From: Chrysiogenes arsenatis DSM 11915
GTDB lineage: Bacteria; Chrysiogenota; Chrysiogenetes; Chrysiogenales; Chrysiogenaceae
Length of the DNA: 64,000 nt
Assembly: GCF_000469585.1 (NCBI RefSeq)
Contig: NZ_AWNK01000007.1
Coordinates: 147,348-211,347 of the forward strand
Direction: 5' to 3'
How positions within the stretch are numbered: position 1 is the first letter of the stretch; the number at the start of each line of letters is the position of its first letter. The notes under the pieces were generated by a model, which was not told the DNA's origin, ran no database searches, and worked only from the letters and a program-made list of their open reading frames with translations. The position numbers were made by a program, and so were the translations under genes. This document shows, piece after piece, positions 19,246 through 29,509 of this stretch.

Positions 19246-19462
19246 TCAAGCAATCAGGGCATCGCCCAGTGTCTTTTCAATGTCTACGCCTGAGAGCTTA
19301 TGGAACACTTCGTAGGGCGTTTTATAATCCAGACATTTTCTCGCTGGTCTACTGTTGAGTTTATGTACGGCGTTGAAGACTTGCTGGTTGGTTACACCCG
19401 ATAATGATGCTGTTGCTTTAGGGAAGTATTGACGTATTAATCCGTTGGCGTTCACCGCTCGT
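19246..19462 (-). pseudogene. IS30-family transposase C-terminal remnant
   Basis: On the minus strand, RAVNANGLIRQYFPKATASL, then NAVHKLNSRPARKCLDYKTP and YEVFHKLSG match the last ~70 residues of IS30 transposases (usual NGLIRQYFPKGT...LNNRPRKCLGWKTPYEVF). The upstream part including most of the DDE core is absent and no terminal inverted repeats are visible. It marks the right edge of the island, between the GHKL remnant and the P-type ATPase gene. Confidence 0.8.
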
Positions 19463-19517
19463 TGAGTGGTAAGGCATTGCCTATTAAATGAGGTCACAGG
19501 CTAACATTGCCGTTGAT

Positions 19518-22208
19518 TTACCTCTTTGCCACCTTTCTGAAAACCCATTTTTCAAATTCCACCAGCAGGAACACGCCGAGGCCGATAGCGAACGGTATCA
19601 ACCAGTGCTGCAACTTTAGGGGCGCTGAGTTGAAGAGCGTGTGCATAAAGGGGGCATACACGAAAACGAGTTGGAGTCCGAGTAAGATAACCACGCTGAT
19701 CCACGCTGCACGATTCGCAAAAAGGCGTTGGAGCGTCATGCTCGATTCCCGCAGGAAGCGGCTATTGAAAAGATAGAATATTTGCCCGAAAACCAGTGTG
19801 TTGACGGCCAACGTCCTGGCGAGTTCTATCGGCATGCCACTGTGTTTTTCGAAAACAAAGACACTGAAGGTTGCTCCTGCAATCAGGGATGAGACAAATG
19901 CTATGCGCCACAGAAATACTCCATCTAAAATTGAAGCGCCAGGCTTGCGCGGTGGACGCTGCATTACATCGGGTTCGGACGGCTCAAATGCCAGTGCGAG
20001 GGCGAGCGTGACTGCTGTAACCATATTTACCCACAGTATTTGCACTGGAGTGAGGGGTAAAAGGAAGCCAAACGCTACTGCTGCGAGAATGACCAGTCCT
20101 TCGGCGCCATTCGTTGGCAAAATAAAGAGGATTGCTTTGCGTAGGTTGTCATATGTGGTGCGACCTTCTTCTACTGCTCGCTCGATAGAAGCAAAATTAT
20201 CGTCTGCTAAAACGATTTTAGCGGATTCTTTCGTCGCTTCTGTTCCCTTAATCCCCATTGCAATGCCAACATCGGCACGCTTGAGGGCAGGCGCATCGTT
20301 CACCCCATCGCCGGTCATCGCGACAACGTCCCCGTTGGCTTGCAGCGCCATGACCAGTCGGAGCTTATGTTCGGGGCTGGTTCGGGCAAAGATAACATTT
20401 TGCCGCACCAGTGCTTGCAGTTCACTCTCGGATGCCATTTCCAGCTCGCTGCCAGTGATGGCATATTTCCCATCGCCAATCCCCATTTCGCGACCAATTG
20501 CCTTGGCCGTTCCGGCGTGGTCACCTGTGATCATGATGACGCGAATTCCCGCACGATGACATGCGGCAATGGATTCAATCGCTTCAGGACGTGGCGGGTC
20601 GATAATCCCCACAATGCCCAGAAAAATCATATCGTTTTCAATGTCGTGTCGTGTAAGTGTCTGCGTTTCGCTTGCCACCGTGCGATGTGCTGCTGCTAGC
20701 ACGCGCAACCCTTGATTACTGAGGATATTGATCTGTTCTTCCCAATAGGGGCGGTCAATCGGGGCAGTCGAGTGGTCGGCGCACTGCTGGAGTGAACAGC
20801 GACCCAGCAATCTATCTGGCGCTCCTTTGAGTAAAATCTTTTTATGGCCATGAGAAAACTCATTGAGTGTCGCCATAAATTTGTTTTCCGATTCAAATGG
20901 GATAATATCAATGCGTGTCACACCTGCTGAGTTAAACGCCGCTTTCATACCGAGCGTGCGCAGCGAACCTTCGGTTGGTTCCCCAACCAACTCCCAGCGC
21001 CCATTCTCTTCGTGCAAGGTTGTATCGTTGCAGATATCCATCACTTCGATCAGCGCATGCAGATCGTATGCATGATCGAGCGCAACGGTGTGGCCGTTAC
21101 GAGTAATGTCGCCGTCAGGGTTATATCCTGTCCCCGAAATGGTATAGGTATGATCCGCTGTCGTGACATGGCGCACGGTCATTTCATTGCAGGTGAGTGT
21201 GCCGGTTTTATCGGAACAAATAACGGTGACGGAACCGAGCGTTTCAACGGCATTCAGTTTCCGCGTAATCGCGTTGCGGCGTGCCATGCGTTGAACACCA
21301 AGCGCGAGGGTAATGGTCAAAATGGCGGGTAAACCTTCTGGGATAGCAGCCACGGTAAATCCAATAGCGGCTAAGAGAATGTCTCCGAGGGGATAGCTAT
21401 GAAAGAACCAACCCGCAAAACCCATCAGGAATGCCATGCCAACGATTGCGACCGACAGCACTTTGCCGAATTGCTTCATTTGCTTTGTCAGCGGAGTTTC
21501 CAGCGTTTCAACTTCGGCGATCAGTGTGCTGATATGGCCGATTTGGGTGGCGGCTCCCGTCGCACTCACCACGCCGAGTCCGCGCCCTGCGACAACGAGA
21601 GTTCCCGAAAAAGCCATGCCGTGACGGTCGCCAATACCACTTTCCGGTGCGGCGACATGAGTCGTTTTGTCGGATGGTACGGATTCGCCAGTGAGCGCCG
21701 ACTCCTCTATCGCAAGATTAACGGCGTCGAGCAGTCGCATATCGGCAGGAACGCGGTCGCCGGAACGGAGTCGGACAATGTCGCCTGGGACTAATTCAGC
21801 TGCGTCAATTTCATCCCATGCGCCATCACGTAAGACATGCGCTTTGAGGGAGAGCATGTTGCGTATCCCTTCCAATGCCTCTTCTGCTTTCCCTTCTTGA
21901 ATAAAGCCAATAATCGCATTGATAACAACTACTCCCAGAATAACGCCTGTGTCAATCCAATGTCCCATCAGTGCGGTAATCAGCGTGGCCAGCAGCAGGA
22001 TATAAATTAATACATCGTGGAAGTGTTTAAAAAATCGTTTAAAGAGCCCTTCTTTCGGTGGAGAAGGGAGGCGGTTCGGTCCGACAGTAGCCAGCCGTGC
22101 GGCGGCTTCATCTGATTGAAGCCCTGTGCGGCTGCTCTGCAGGGAAGTGATTACGTCGTGCGCCTCACGGGCATGCGGATTTTCGATGTGAAAGGGATTA
22201 TGGGTCAT
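19518..22208 (-). CDS. P-type cation-transporting ATPase (PacL/CtpF-like, P2A)
   Basis: 896 residues with the complete P-type layout: N-terminal cation-ATPase domain, actuator TGES motif (ESALTGESVPSDK), M4 VAAIPEGLPAIL, phosphorylation motif ICSDKTGTLTCNEM (Asp near residue 332), nucleotide-binding FESENKFMA and KGAPDRLL, hinge MTGDGVNDAPALKRADVG, and C-terminal membrane helices. VAAIPEGLP fits calcium-type pumps, but M6 reads WVNMVTAVTLALALAFE, with Ala where SERCA has the Ca-binding Asp of NLVTDG. The ion is therefore uncertain. The ATG at 22208 is preferred over an upstream TTG. It starts 29 bp after the sodium channel stop, so the two are probably co-transcribed. Confidence 0.9.
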   Translation of the reverse strand: MTHNPFHIENPHAREAHDVITSLQSSRTGLQSDEAAARLATVGPNRLPSPPKEGLFKRFFKHFHDVLIYILLLATLITALMGHWIDTGVILGVVVINAIIGFIQEGKAEEALEGIRNMLSLKAHVLRDGAWDEIDAAELVPGDIVRLRSGDRVPADMRLLDAVNLAIEESALTGESVPSDKTTHVAAPESGIGDRHGMAFSGTLVVAGRGLGVVSATGAATQIGHISTLIAEVETLETPLTKQMKQFGKVLSVAIVGMAFLMGFAGWFFHSYPLGDILLAAIGFTVAAIPEGLPAILTITLALGVQRMARRNAITRKLNAVETLGSVTVICSDKTGTLTCNEMTVRHVTTADHTYTISGTGYNPDGDITRNGHTVALDHAYDLHALIEVMDICNDTTLHEENGRWELVGEPTEGSLRTLGMKAAFNSAGVTRIDIIPFESENKFMATLNEFSHGHKKILLKGAPDRLLGRCSLQQCADHSTAPIDRPYWEEQINILSNQGLRVLAAAHRTVASETQTLTRHDIENDMIFLGIVGIIDPPRPEAIESIAACHRAGIRVIMITGDHAGTAKAIGREMGIGDGKYAITGSELEMASESELQALVRQNVIFARTSPEHKLRLVMALQANGDVVAMTGDGVNDAPALKRADVGIAMGIKGTEATKESAKIVLADDNFASIERAVEEGRTTYDNLRKAILFILPTNGAEGLVILAAVAFGFLLPLTPVQILWVNMVTAVTLALALAFEPSEPDVMQRPPRKPGASILDGVFLWRIAFVSSLIAGATFSVFVFEKHSGMPIELARTLAVNTLVFGQIFYLFNSRFLRESSMTLQRLFANRAAWISVVILLGLQLVFVYAPFMHTLFNSAPLKLQHWLIPFAIGLGVFLLVEFEKWVFRKVAKR

Positions 22209-22237
22209 AGTGCTATCCAACGCATACTTTCTGCCGC

Positions 22238-23095
22238 TTATTGCGGGGGGTTCTGGCGATCCAGCGCTTGGAGCACAATCGCCTTGAGTTCGCGAACTTC
22301 GTGGCGCAAGTCGTCAATATCGTCATGTAGTTTTTGCTCTTTCATGTCCGCAATATGTTCAAGCTCTTCGATCTGTTGGCTTTGCGCTTCACGAGCCTGG
22401 CTCTGCATCGCGTCAACAATGACGGCGATAAAAAGATTCAGCATGGTGAAGGTAGCTATCATAATAAATGGTACAAAAAAGATCCACGCGTAAGGGTGCA
22501 CTTCCAATACCGGTCTGACAATCCCCATCGACCAGCTTTCAAGTGTCATAATTTGGAAAAGTGTATACATAGAAGCGCTGATAGAGCCAAACCATTCGGG
22601 GAAATCATGGCCGAAGAGCTTTGTGCTCATGACGGCCGAAACATAGAAAAGAAGAAGGAGCAACGAAATAATCGCACTCAGGCCGGGAACAGCAGAAAGT
22701 AAGGCCGAAACGACGGAGCGCATCCGTGGTGAGGAGGAAACAAGCTTGAGCACCTTGAGGATCCGTAAACTCCGCAGTATAGAAAAGGCACCTGTGGCCG
22801 GAATGAGCGCAATTCCAACGACGACAAAATCAAACACGCGCCAAGGATCGCGAAAAAAGCGTTTGGGTCCTAACGCGACTAAGGCGAGGAGTATTTCAAC
22901 GACAAAGACGGCCAGACAGGCCCGATCAATGGTATAGAGGAGGTCGCCGTACTCGCGGTTAACCGATGGTACGGTTTCCAGTCCCAAGATGACCGCATTC
23001 AAAATGATAATGGCAATAATCGTTTGATGAACAGAACGCTTTTCTATCCACCGATATAAGCGCTCCCTCCATTCGAGAGTATGTTGTCCTTCCAT
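22238..23095 (-). CDS. Voltage-gated sodium channel, NavAb/NaChBac family
   Basis: 285 residues, six membrane segments. S4 carries repeated basic residues (ILRSLRILKVLKLVSSSPRM). The pore has the bacterial Nav selectivity filter TLESWSM, the same seven residues as NavAb as I recall it, followed by S6 WIFFVPFIMIATFTMLNLFI. A C-terminal amphipathic coiled coil (IEELEHIADMKEQKLHDDID and onwards) should hold the tetramer together. Expected role: voltage-gated Na+ entry across the inner membrane, in bacteria linked to motility, chemotaxis or pH homeostasis. The ATG at 23095 is preferred (AGGAAGG 6 bp upstream) over 23131. Downstream P-type ATPase gene is 29 bp away. Confidence 0.93.
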   Translation of the reverse strand: MEGQHTLEWRERLYRWIEKRSVHQTIIAIIILNAVILGLETVPSVNREYGDLLYTIDRACLAVFVVEILLALVALGPKRFFRDPWRVFDFVVVGIALIPATGAFSILRSLRILKVLKLVSSSPRMRSVVSALLSAVPGLSAIISLLLLLFYVSAVMSTKLFGHDFPEWFGSISASMYTLFQIMTLESWSMGIVRPVLEVHPYAWIFFVPFIMIATFTMLNLFIAVIVDAMQSQAREAQSQQIEELEHIADMKEQKLHDDIDDLRHEVRELKAIVLQALDRQNPPQ

Positions 23096-23184
23096 GAAAA
23101 ACCTTCCTACTTTTGCTGTATACGCAACCAAGCTAAAAATAGCGCACTCTGGCGGCGGTGGCTACCGTATACGACTATTGGCAG

Positions 23185-24630
23185 TTATTTTTCTGGTTTA
23201 TGCGGGATGGTTTCTGTTCGGGCGCGTGACAACACTTTGGTTATCAAGTCGCGAAAGACAAAGAAATGTGCTGGGAGCATCGCATACCAGTAGAGACGCC
23301 CGGCAATTCCATCGGGATAAAAGTATGCTGTTTGAATCAGTTCGTCGCCATCAATCATAAACTCCAGCCACGCTTTGCCAGGGAGTTTCATCTGAGCAAA
23401 AAGCAGCAGGCGGCGGTCGGGTTCCAGCTCCACAACTTTCCAAAAGTCAAGGCAATCACCGATACGCAGATCGCAGGCATCGCGTCGTCCTCGATTGCGT
23501 CCGAATCCTCCTAAAAGTTTATCGATAAACCCACGCATCCCCCAAAGCCAGTCATAGGAAAACCAGCCGGAATCACCACCAAGCATGGTGAAGGAGCGGT
23601 ACACCGCCGCTGCCGTGGCACCGTTTAGTGGAGCACGGCGGCGATCAATCAAAAGCGCGTTGGCAATATCGCCTTGGCGGTGCTTTTCCCAGATTTCCCC
23701 ACCACTATCACTCCAACGGCTGACCACCTGACGCGATTCAATTTCATCGAGTGCACGGCGCACACTTGCTTCGTATGACATTGGCTGAAAGGAAAAAAGC
23801 TCTTTCGCTCGTGAATTCTGGACGATAACGGGCGAAGATAATCCTTCGATTAACTCGCGTGCGACAACGTAGGGCACGGAGGTAAAGAAAATCAGCCAGT
23901 ATGATGATAATGTTGGCGTCATAACGGGTACGGGGATAATTTTCCGCTTGAGCCCCATAACGCTGGCCGTGCGCAGCATCAACTCGCGGTACGTCATGGC
24001 ATCGGCACCAATATCAATCATTTGATTGCCGCTTACTTCTAATGTGGCGCTGTTGACCAAGTAGCGGACGACATCGTCTACGCCAATTGGTTGTGCCATA
24101 GTTTCCACCCAGCGTGGCGTGATCATGATAGGAAGCTTTTGCGTAAGGTTGCGGATGATTTCAAAGCTGGCGCTGCCGGAGCCGATGATCACACCCGCGC
24201 GAATCCAGAGTGTTTGAATCTGATCAGGGCGGGAAGAAAGCACTTCGCCTGTTTCAATACGGCTCAGTAAATGTTCGCTGGCATGTGCTTTATCGCCAAG
24301 GCCGCCTAAGTATATGATGCGCTTTACACCAGCGTTGATAGCCGCTTCCAGAAATAAGCGGGCACTGGTTTTATCTTTTTCGCGATACTCCGCCCCCGCC
24401 GCGAGCGAATGAATCAGGTAATACGCAATGTCGATACCGCTCAGTGCGTGACGTAATGCCACCGCGTCGAACGTAGTCGCTTCGGCAATTTCGCAACGCT
24501 GAGTGGTCGTTAGGTCAAGGCTTTTCGCGTTTCGCACCATAAGGCGGAGTGAAATGTCCGGTACGCTCAAAAGTGCCTGTTTCAGGCGTCTGCCAATGTA
24601 GCCATTGGCACCGGTCAGGAGAATATGCAT
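23185..24630 (-). CDS. SDR-family NAD(P)-binding protein with C-terminal DUF2867
   Basis: 481 residues. The N-terminal Rossmann motif LLTGANGYIGRRL (residues 4-16) and an atypical SDR fold run to about residue 310, followed by a DUF2867-type domain (WFSYDWLWGMRGFIDKLLGG, ending with YWYAMLPAHFFVFRDL). This two-domain arrangement is common but its substrate is not established; relatives have been discussed as NAD(P)H-dependent reductases or quinone-related proteins. A GGGGG ribosome-binding site lies 9 bp before the ATG. It ends 89 bp upstream of the Nav channel start on the same strand. Confidence 0.8.
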   Translation of the reverse strand: MHILLTGANGYIGRRLKQALLSVPDISLRLMVRNAKSLDLTTTQRCEIAEATTFDAVALRHALSGIDIAYYLIHSLAAGAEYREKDKTSARLFLEAAINAGVKRIIYLGGLGDKAHASEHLLSRIETGEVLSSRPDQIQTLWIRAGVIIGSGSASFEIIRNLTQKLPIMITPRWVETMAQPIGVDDVVRYLVNSATLEVSGNQMIDIGADAMTYRELMLRTASVMGLKRKIIPVPVMTPTLSSYWLIFFTSVPYVVARELIEGLSSPVIVQNSRAKELFSFQPMSYEASVRRALDEIESRQVVSRWSDSGGEIWEKHRQGDIANALLIDRRRAPLNGATAAAVYRSFTMLGGDSGWFSYDWLWGMRGFIDKLLGGFGRNRGRRDACDLRIGDCLDFWKVVELEPDRRLLLFAQMKLPGKAWLEFMIDGDELIQTAYFYPDGIAGRLYWYAMLPAHFFVFRDLITKVLSRARTETIPHKPEK

Positions 24631-24761
24631 TACGTGTTGCCCCCTTATGAGAGATTGCGCTCTCTCTTCTGCAAAGAGTCAAGAGTAGTCCTTCTGGGCG
24701 AATAGCGCTACTGGGGATTTTTCCTGCTGCATGGCAGGATGGTGCGGTTTTGCTGTCAGAA

Positions 24762-24805
24762 AAACAAAACCCCCTTCGCCGGAGGAAATCCGGCGAAGGG
24801 GGTTT
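24762..24805 (-). terminator. Strong rho-independent terminator after the biotin carboxylase gene
   Basis: A 17-bp stem (AAACCCCCTTCGCCGGA / TCCGGCGAAGGGGGTTT) with a 5-nt loop. On the minus strand it continues into a T-rich stretch. It lies 19 bp past the carboxylase stop. Confidence 0.88.
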
Positions 24806-24824
24806 GTATGAAACAAGGGAAACG

Positions 24825-27722
24825 TTAGAGAACAGCGGCGAGATACTCGTCAGTTTTCTTGCGGATCTCTTTTTGCACTTCTTTGGGATCAATATCGACA
24901 AATTTCTCATCTGGGGTGACTTTGAAGAGGGTTTGCCCTTTCGAAACAATAATCCCTTCGGTTCCTTCAATAACGATTTTGTCGATCGTGCCGGCAAATG
25001 GTGCAGGCACTTTATTAAACATTTTCATAACTTCGATGATATAGAGCGGTTGTCCTTTTTCAAAATGCATCCCTTCGTGGATAAAGGAAGGCATTCCTGG
25101 GGCTTCCTGTCCATAGTACATGCCGCCACATATGGCCGCAATTTCATCGGCTTTGGTGACGGGAGGTGGCACGAGTACCTTTTTCATCCGCGCTTGCAGG
25201 TCAGGGTCGCTCAGTTCATCAGGGATGATGATCTCCATCTCGTCTGTGATGCGCAGGTTCCAGAATCCGGTGTTTTCTGCGATCAGGAAGAGCATGCCCA
25301 AGAGTTCCATTCCCGCTTCATAGCCAGCGTGGGCGCTGCGAACGGCTTCCCAAGTGTTCGCATCAAAACCTTTGGGAGCTTTGGGTTTGGCTAAAATTTC
25401 GCTGGCCTTCGCGTAATCTTGTTTGGTCAGTTTTAATTTGTCACGCAACGTGTCATAGAAACGGAGCGCAGCTTGAAGCAAGTCGTTGTCGTGCGACCAG
25501 ATCACTTCGGCGGCGGGTGCGGTTGGGTCGTAGCTCATATTGAGGTATTCATAGGTTTCGTCAAGAATAACAATAGGGTTACGCTGCCATGCTACTTTGC
25601 CGTTCTCGATCTTAAAGTTCTTGCGGTTAATGCTGAGCCAGCCGGAGAGGAGATGCGGATCGCCAAGGAGGATTTCCATCGGACGGGTAATCAGCGTCCC
25701 TTTGCGGTCGAGAATATTCGAAATGCTCTTGAGCGCTTTCCCTTGTTCCGCGGGGTCAGTGATCGCTTCTACCACCTGTTTTGCATAGTGTTTTTTCATT
25801 TGCAAGAAGGCATGAACCGGATCAAGTTTGTTGGCTTCCTCTTTCAGGATGCCGACGAGAGTCAGATAGGGCACGACGAAGCGGGTGGTTGGTTTGGCAT
25901 TCACATTTGTGCCAAGGAACCAGTTGACTAAGCCGTAGTGGAATTGCAGGTTGGTAGCCAGATCGGTGCCACGCAGGTTGGTAGAACGGAGCACTTTGGC
26001 AAGGTGCTGATAGCTTTCAAGGCGGTTGTCACCTTTCGTGAGTAACAGCGCGATGTTGGAGTCATAGGCTCCCGCCACTTTGTAGTTCATGAAGATGCCG
26101 GTATCTGGATTTTTAATGCAGATACCTTGGTCGTCACGCACTTCACCTTCGATAGGGGCAGACCAGTAGCGGATCATGCCGCCAGCATGCGGTGAAAGCG
26201 ATGAGTCGGTGGCGTTCAGGCGCGCTTCGACCGAAGCGTTATAGCGCACGACCCGTTCGGGCTTTGGTAGGCGCTCTTTGTGTTGTGCAAGCAGCGCCAT
26301 CGCTTCGACGAGTGATTCGACGATAAAGAAGTCGTTTTTATTTTTCGGGTTGGTGAATTTCAGGCTGTAGCACAGTTCGGTAACGCGGTGTTCCACCTGA
26401 ATGCGAGTGTTCACTTCCATGAAGTAGTGGCGATCACGGTCGACAATACATTCGAACGTTGACGCCGAATCAAGTCCGACCGCTTGGCCGAAGCGTGCCG
26501 CTTCTTCTTCCATTTTCTTCAAAACGGTGAGGTCGCTTGCTAGTGACGCCGCTTCGCCCGTTCTCCCAGCTTTTTTGGCTACTTCAATGGCGGCCTTGAG
26601 CCCTTCTTGTGTGACTGATACTTCAAGGAGTTTTTGCTCGTGCATTTGCAATGAGCAGTCCCGCCCACCAAGTGATATGCACCATTTGCCGTTACCGAGC
26701 AGCTGGATTTCGTTGTGACGGGTTTGTTCGATGTTCAGCTCAATAAGGACGTTTTTGTTATCGCCAACGCCACCGGCTTTTACTTCGTTCAGGATTTCAC
26801 GCACCATGCCAGGTGCATCAGAAGCGGCTTTTTTAATGGCAGCTTCGTCGATTTTTTTGGCAACCAGTAGAGAGGCTCCTAAAATCCGCTGCCCTTTCCC
26901 GCCGCCGCCGCCGATGGCTTTGAGGCGGACGCGACTGCGTGGGTATTTGCGGAACATTTCGGCAACTTCATACTCAACTTGGGCGCAGAGTTCTTCGACA
27001 GAAAAAAGGTCGACCCCTTTGGCATACGAAGCAAACAAGATAGCATCGGCCAGAGTTTCCAGCGGAGCTTGCGTGTCGTCTACAATAGCTTTGGGGAGGT
27101 TGAAGCCTTCCACGTTCGCCATGCCAATGAGCTTTTCGCGCGTTGGATATTTTTTGACCAAGGTGCGCGCGGTGACGTTGTCAATCCCTGGGGTAACGCT
27201 GACGTTGACTTGCAAGGCCGTCCGCTTTGCTTCGTCTTTTTTGCCGGCACGAGCCTGTGTCCCAGAGTTCGGGCCGAGGAATTTCAGACCAGCTCTTTCG
27301 ATACAGGCAACAAATTCTTCGTCTTCCGCCATGAAGCCGTAGCCAGCGAAAACTGAGTCATAGTTGTTGTCTTTAGCGATTTGGATGATTTGTTCAATCC
27401 GTTCGACACGCTCTTCTTTGCTGGCACCAGTGTAGTCGGGTACGCGATGGACGCGGGTGGAATCTTTCAGTTGGCGCAGCTCGGGCGCCAGAGCGTTGGG
27501 GTACACAATCGAATCTTTTTCGGAAAGCAAAATTCCATAGTGGGTGATTCCCATTTCTTCAAAAACATCCATCGCTTCTTTACGAATTGGGCCACGACAG
27601 ACGATGAGAGGGCGCAGGTCTTCGCAAGCAAAAGAGCGTACCCATTCTGACGATGACTCGCTAAGGCGGCGGTTGCGATGAATCAGCGGGTTGTGTTTAT
27701 AGTAGTCAACAGTATGTGTCAT
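24825..27722 (-). CDS. Biotin carboxylase / biotin carboxyl carrier fusion subunit
   Basis: 965 residues. The ATP-grasp biotin carboxylase part has a glycine-rich loop IGGGGGKGQRILG (near residue 275) and EVNTRIQVEHRVTE (near 440). The C-terminal biotinyl domain carries the biotinylation motif EVMKMFN, lysine near residue 900. It carboxylates its own biotin with bicarbonate and ATP and hands the carboxyl group to the carboxyltransferase encoded just upstream (62 bp). It is longer than standard AccC-BCCP fusions, with extra sequence between the domains and after the carrier. The acyl-CoA substrate (acetyl-, propionyl- or other) is not resolved. AGGAG lies 9 bp before the ATG. Confidence 0.88.
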   Translation of the reverse strand: MTHTVDYYKHNPLIHRNRRLSESSSEWVRSFACEDLRPLIVCRGPIRKEAMDVFEEMGITHYGILLSEKDSIVYPNALAPELRQLKDSTRVHRVPDYTGASKEERVERIEQIIQIAKDNNYDSVFAGYGFMAEDEEFVACIERAGLKFLGPNSGTQARAGKKDEAKRTALQVNVSVTPGIDNVTARTLVKKYPTREKLIGMANVEGFNLPKAIVDDTQAPLETLADAILFASYAKGVDLFSVEELCAQVEYEVAEMFRKYPRSRVRLKAIGGGGGKGQRILGASLLVAKKIDEAAIKKAASDAPGMVREILNEVKAGGVGDNKNVLIELNIEQTRHNEIQLLGNGKWCISLGGRDCSLQMHEQKLLEVSVTQEGLKAAIEVAKKAGRTGEAASLASDLTVLKKMEEEAARFGQAVGLDSASTFECIVDRDRHYFMEVNTRIQVEHRVTELCYSLKFTNPKNKNDFFIVESLVEAMALLAQHKERLPKPERVVRYNASVEARLNATDSSLSPHAGGMIRYWSAPIEGEVRDDQGICIKNPDTGIFMNYKVAGAYDSNIALLLTKGDNRLESYQHLAKVLRSTNLRGTDLATNLQFHYGLVNWFLGTNVNAKPTTRFVVPYLTLVGILKEEANKLDPVHAFLQMKKHYAKQVVEAITDPAEQGKALKSISNILDRKGTLITRPMEILLGDPHLLSGWLSINRKNFKIENGKVAWQRNPIVILDETYEYLNMSYDPTAPAAEVIWSHDNDLLQAALRFYDTLRDKLKLTKQDYAKASEILAKPKAPKGFDANTWEAVRSAHAGYEAGMELLGMLFLIAENTGFWNLRITDEMEIIIPDELSDPDLQARMKKVLVPPPVTKADEIAAICGGMYYGQEAPGMPSFIHEGMHFEKGQPLYIIEVMKMFNKVPAPFAGTIDKIVIEGTEGIIVSKGQTLFKVTPDEKFVDIDPKEVQKEIRKKTDEYLAAVL

Positions 27723-27784
27723 GAGTGTTTTACTCCTGGTCTGGTTTTTCGAGTCTTTTTCTCAGGCTGCACAGTGGCAGAATA

Positions 27785-29509
27785 TCAGTGGAATTCGCGC
27801 TGAACGCCGCTCATAGGCGATGGCTTGTAGTGTCTGAGGAAGAAGTTGAGGTTTTCGCCGAGTACCTTCCGGAGGTCAGTTGGCATAACGATCGAAGAAA
27901 TCGACCCGAGTGCCAAACCTTCTTTGGGGTTCATAAGCTCTTTTTCGTAGCGCTGGTTGAGGAGAGCCTCTTCAGCTTTCATCCAGTCGGCGGCTTCTTT
28001 TTCTGCATCACGTTTTGCGGCGGCACTTTCCATCCCTGCGGCAATGCGTTCTTGTGTGCCCGTTTTGACGCGACCAGCGACGGCATTGCGGATCTTGCGA
28101 ACTTCATCTTTGTACACAAATTCTTTTCCTGCTGGCCCCATAACCGAAAGGCGCGTGGTTGGGAGCGCCAATACGAGATCGGCTCCGGTAGGATAGTTAT
28201 TGTATGACGCGTACGCACCACCGAAGGCATTGCGCAGAATAAGCAGGATGCGTGGTGTTCTGAGGTCGACAATAGAGTCGAGCATGGAGCGTCCCGCCTG
28301 AACGATACCGCGTGATTCCTGTTCGCGTCCGGGGAGGAAGCCAGTGGTGTCTTCCATGAAGATGACCGGAATATTGTAGAGGTTACAGAAGCGGATAAAG
28401 CGAGCAATTTTGAGAGCTGCATCAACGTCAATCTGCCCTGATGCGACGGCGCTGTTGTTACAGCAGAAGCCAACTACGTTGCCTCCAAGGCGACCAAAAG
28501 CGGTAATAACGCAACGGGCGCGATCTGGTTGCAGTTCGATATAATCGCCAAAATCGCAGATTTGCTGGATGACGATAGAGACGTCGAAAGGCGTATTAAA
28601 GCCGGTCGGCGAGTTAAAGGCTTTTTTGAGAAGGGTGTTGATTTCCCATGTTTTCCGGTCAAGCGGGTCGCTGGTTGGCTGGAATGGAGCCATTACGCTA
28701 TTGTTATCGGGGATGTAGCTCAGGAGGCGTACGGCGCGGCGCAGGGCAGCAACTTCGTCCGCAACGGTAATGTCGGCTACCCCAGATTGCCCGTGCACCA
28801 TTGGGCCGCCGAGTTCTTCCGGTGTAATGTCTTCACCGAGAACTGACTTCACAACTCCAGGGCCAGTCAAGCCGAAAAAGGTGTCATTCGGCTGAATAAC
28901 AAAGCTTCCCTGACGTGGTAAATAACTGCCGCCGCCAGCGTTAAAGCCGAACATACACATGATACTGGGAACAACACCGCTGATTTTACGCAGAGCGGTA
29001 AAGGCTTCAGCGTATCCGTCAAGACCGCCTACGCCAGCAGGAACAAAGGCTCCGGCGCTGTCGTTCATGCCGATAACCGGAATCCCTTTTTCGCCAGCCA
29101 TGTAAAAAAGGCGCGCGAGCTTATTGCCGTTTGTCGCGTCCATTGAACCGGCGCGTACGGTAAAGTCATGACCATACACAGCGACATCGCGGCCAGCGAT
29201 ATTTAAAATCCCGGTAACGAGCGAGGCGCCGTCAAGGTTTTTGCCCCAGTTCTGGTAGAGGATATTCGGTTCTTGATCCGTGAGAACTTTAATCCGCTCC
29301 CACACTGTCATACGCTTTTTAAAATGTTGTTTCTCGATCTGTTCAATGGCGACAGATTTGATAGGGCGTTGAATGAGTTCGTGCCCTTCTTTCATTGCCT
29401 CTTCATAAGGGCCGGCCTTCCGGGATACTTCCCCCGGAATGGTGAATTCCACCACTTCAGCAGAATCAAAAGGATTCTTTAATGAAGGTTTGATCATCGT
29501 TTTGGACAT
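27785..29509 (-). CDS. Acyl-CoA carboxylase carboxyltransferase subunit
   Basis: 574 residues. It is a crotonase-fold carboxyltransferase with both halves: an N-terminal region with [20 protein letters not shown] and [12 protein letters not shown], and a C-terminal region with [15 protein letters not shown] and [20 protein letters not shown]. It transfers CO2 from carboxybiotin to an acyl-CoA. It lies 62 bp before the biotin carboxylase/carrier gene, giving a two-gene enzyme. The propionyl-CoA carboxylase beta-like sequence suggests acyl-CoA of short chain; substrate not proven. The start ATG has AAGGAAGGG 5-6 bp upstream. Confidence 0.88.
   Translation of the reverse strand: MSKTMIKPSLKNPFDSAEVVEFTIPGEVSRKAGPYEEAMKEGHELIQRPIKSVAIEQIEKQHFKKRMTVWERIKVLTDQEPNILYQNWGKNLDGASLVTGILNIAGRDVAVYGHDFTVRAGSMDATNGNKLARLFYMAGEKGIPVIGMNDSAGAFVPAGVGGLDGYAEAFTALRKISGVVPSIMCMFGFNAGGGSYLPRQGSFVIQPNDTFFGLTGPGVVKSVLGEDITPEELGGPMVHGQSGVADITVADEVAALRRAVRLLSYIPDNNSVMAPFQPTSDPLDRKTWEINTLLKKAFNSPTGFNTPFDVSIVIQQICDFGDYIELQPDRARCVITAFGRLGGNVVGFCCNNSAVASGQIDVDAALKIARFIRFCNLYNIPVIFMEDTTGFLPGREQESRGIVQAGRSMLDSIVDLRTPRILLILRNAFGGAYASYNNYPTGADLVLALPTTRLSVMGPAGKEFVYKDEVRKIRNAVAGRVKTGTQERIAAGMESAAAKRDAEKEAADWMKAEEALLNQRYEKELMNPKEGLALGSISSIVMPTDLRKVLGENLNFFLRHYKPSPMSGVQREFH

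Noticed and set aside
19798-20559. 253-codon plus-strand ORF
   Set aside because: It lies wholly antisense to the P-type ATPase gene, shows no domain and is a shadow frame.
24750-25394. 214-codon plus-strand ORF
   Set aside because: Begins inside the terminator hairpin and runs antisense to the biotinyl domain; not a gene.
26731-27342. 203-codon plus-strand ORF
   Set aside because: Antisense to the biotin carboxylase gene with low-complexity Ser/Phe composition; no ribosome-binding site.
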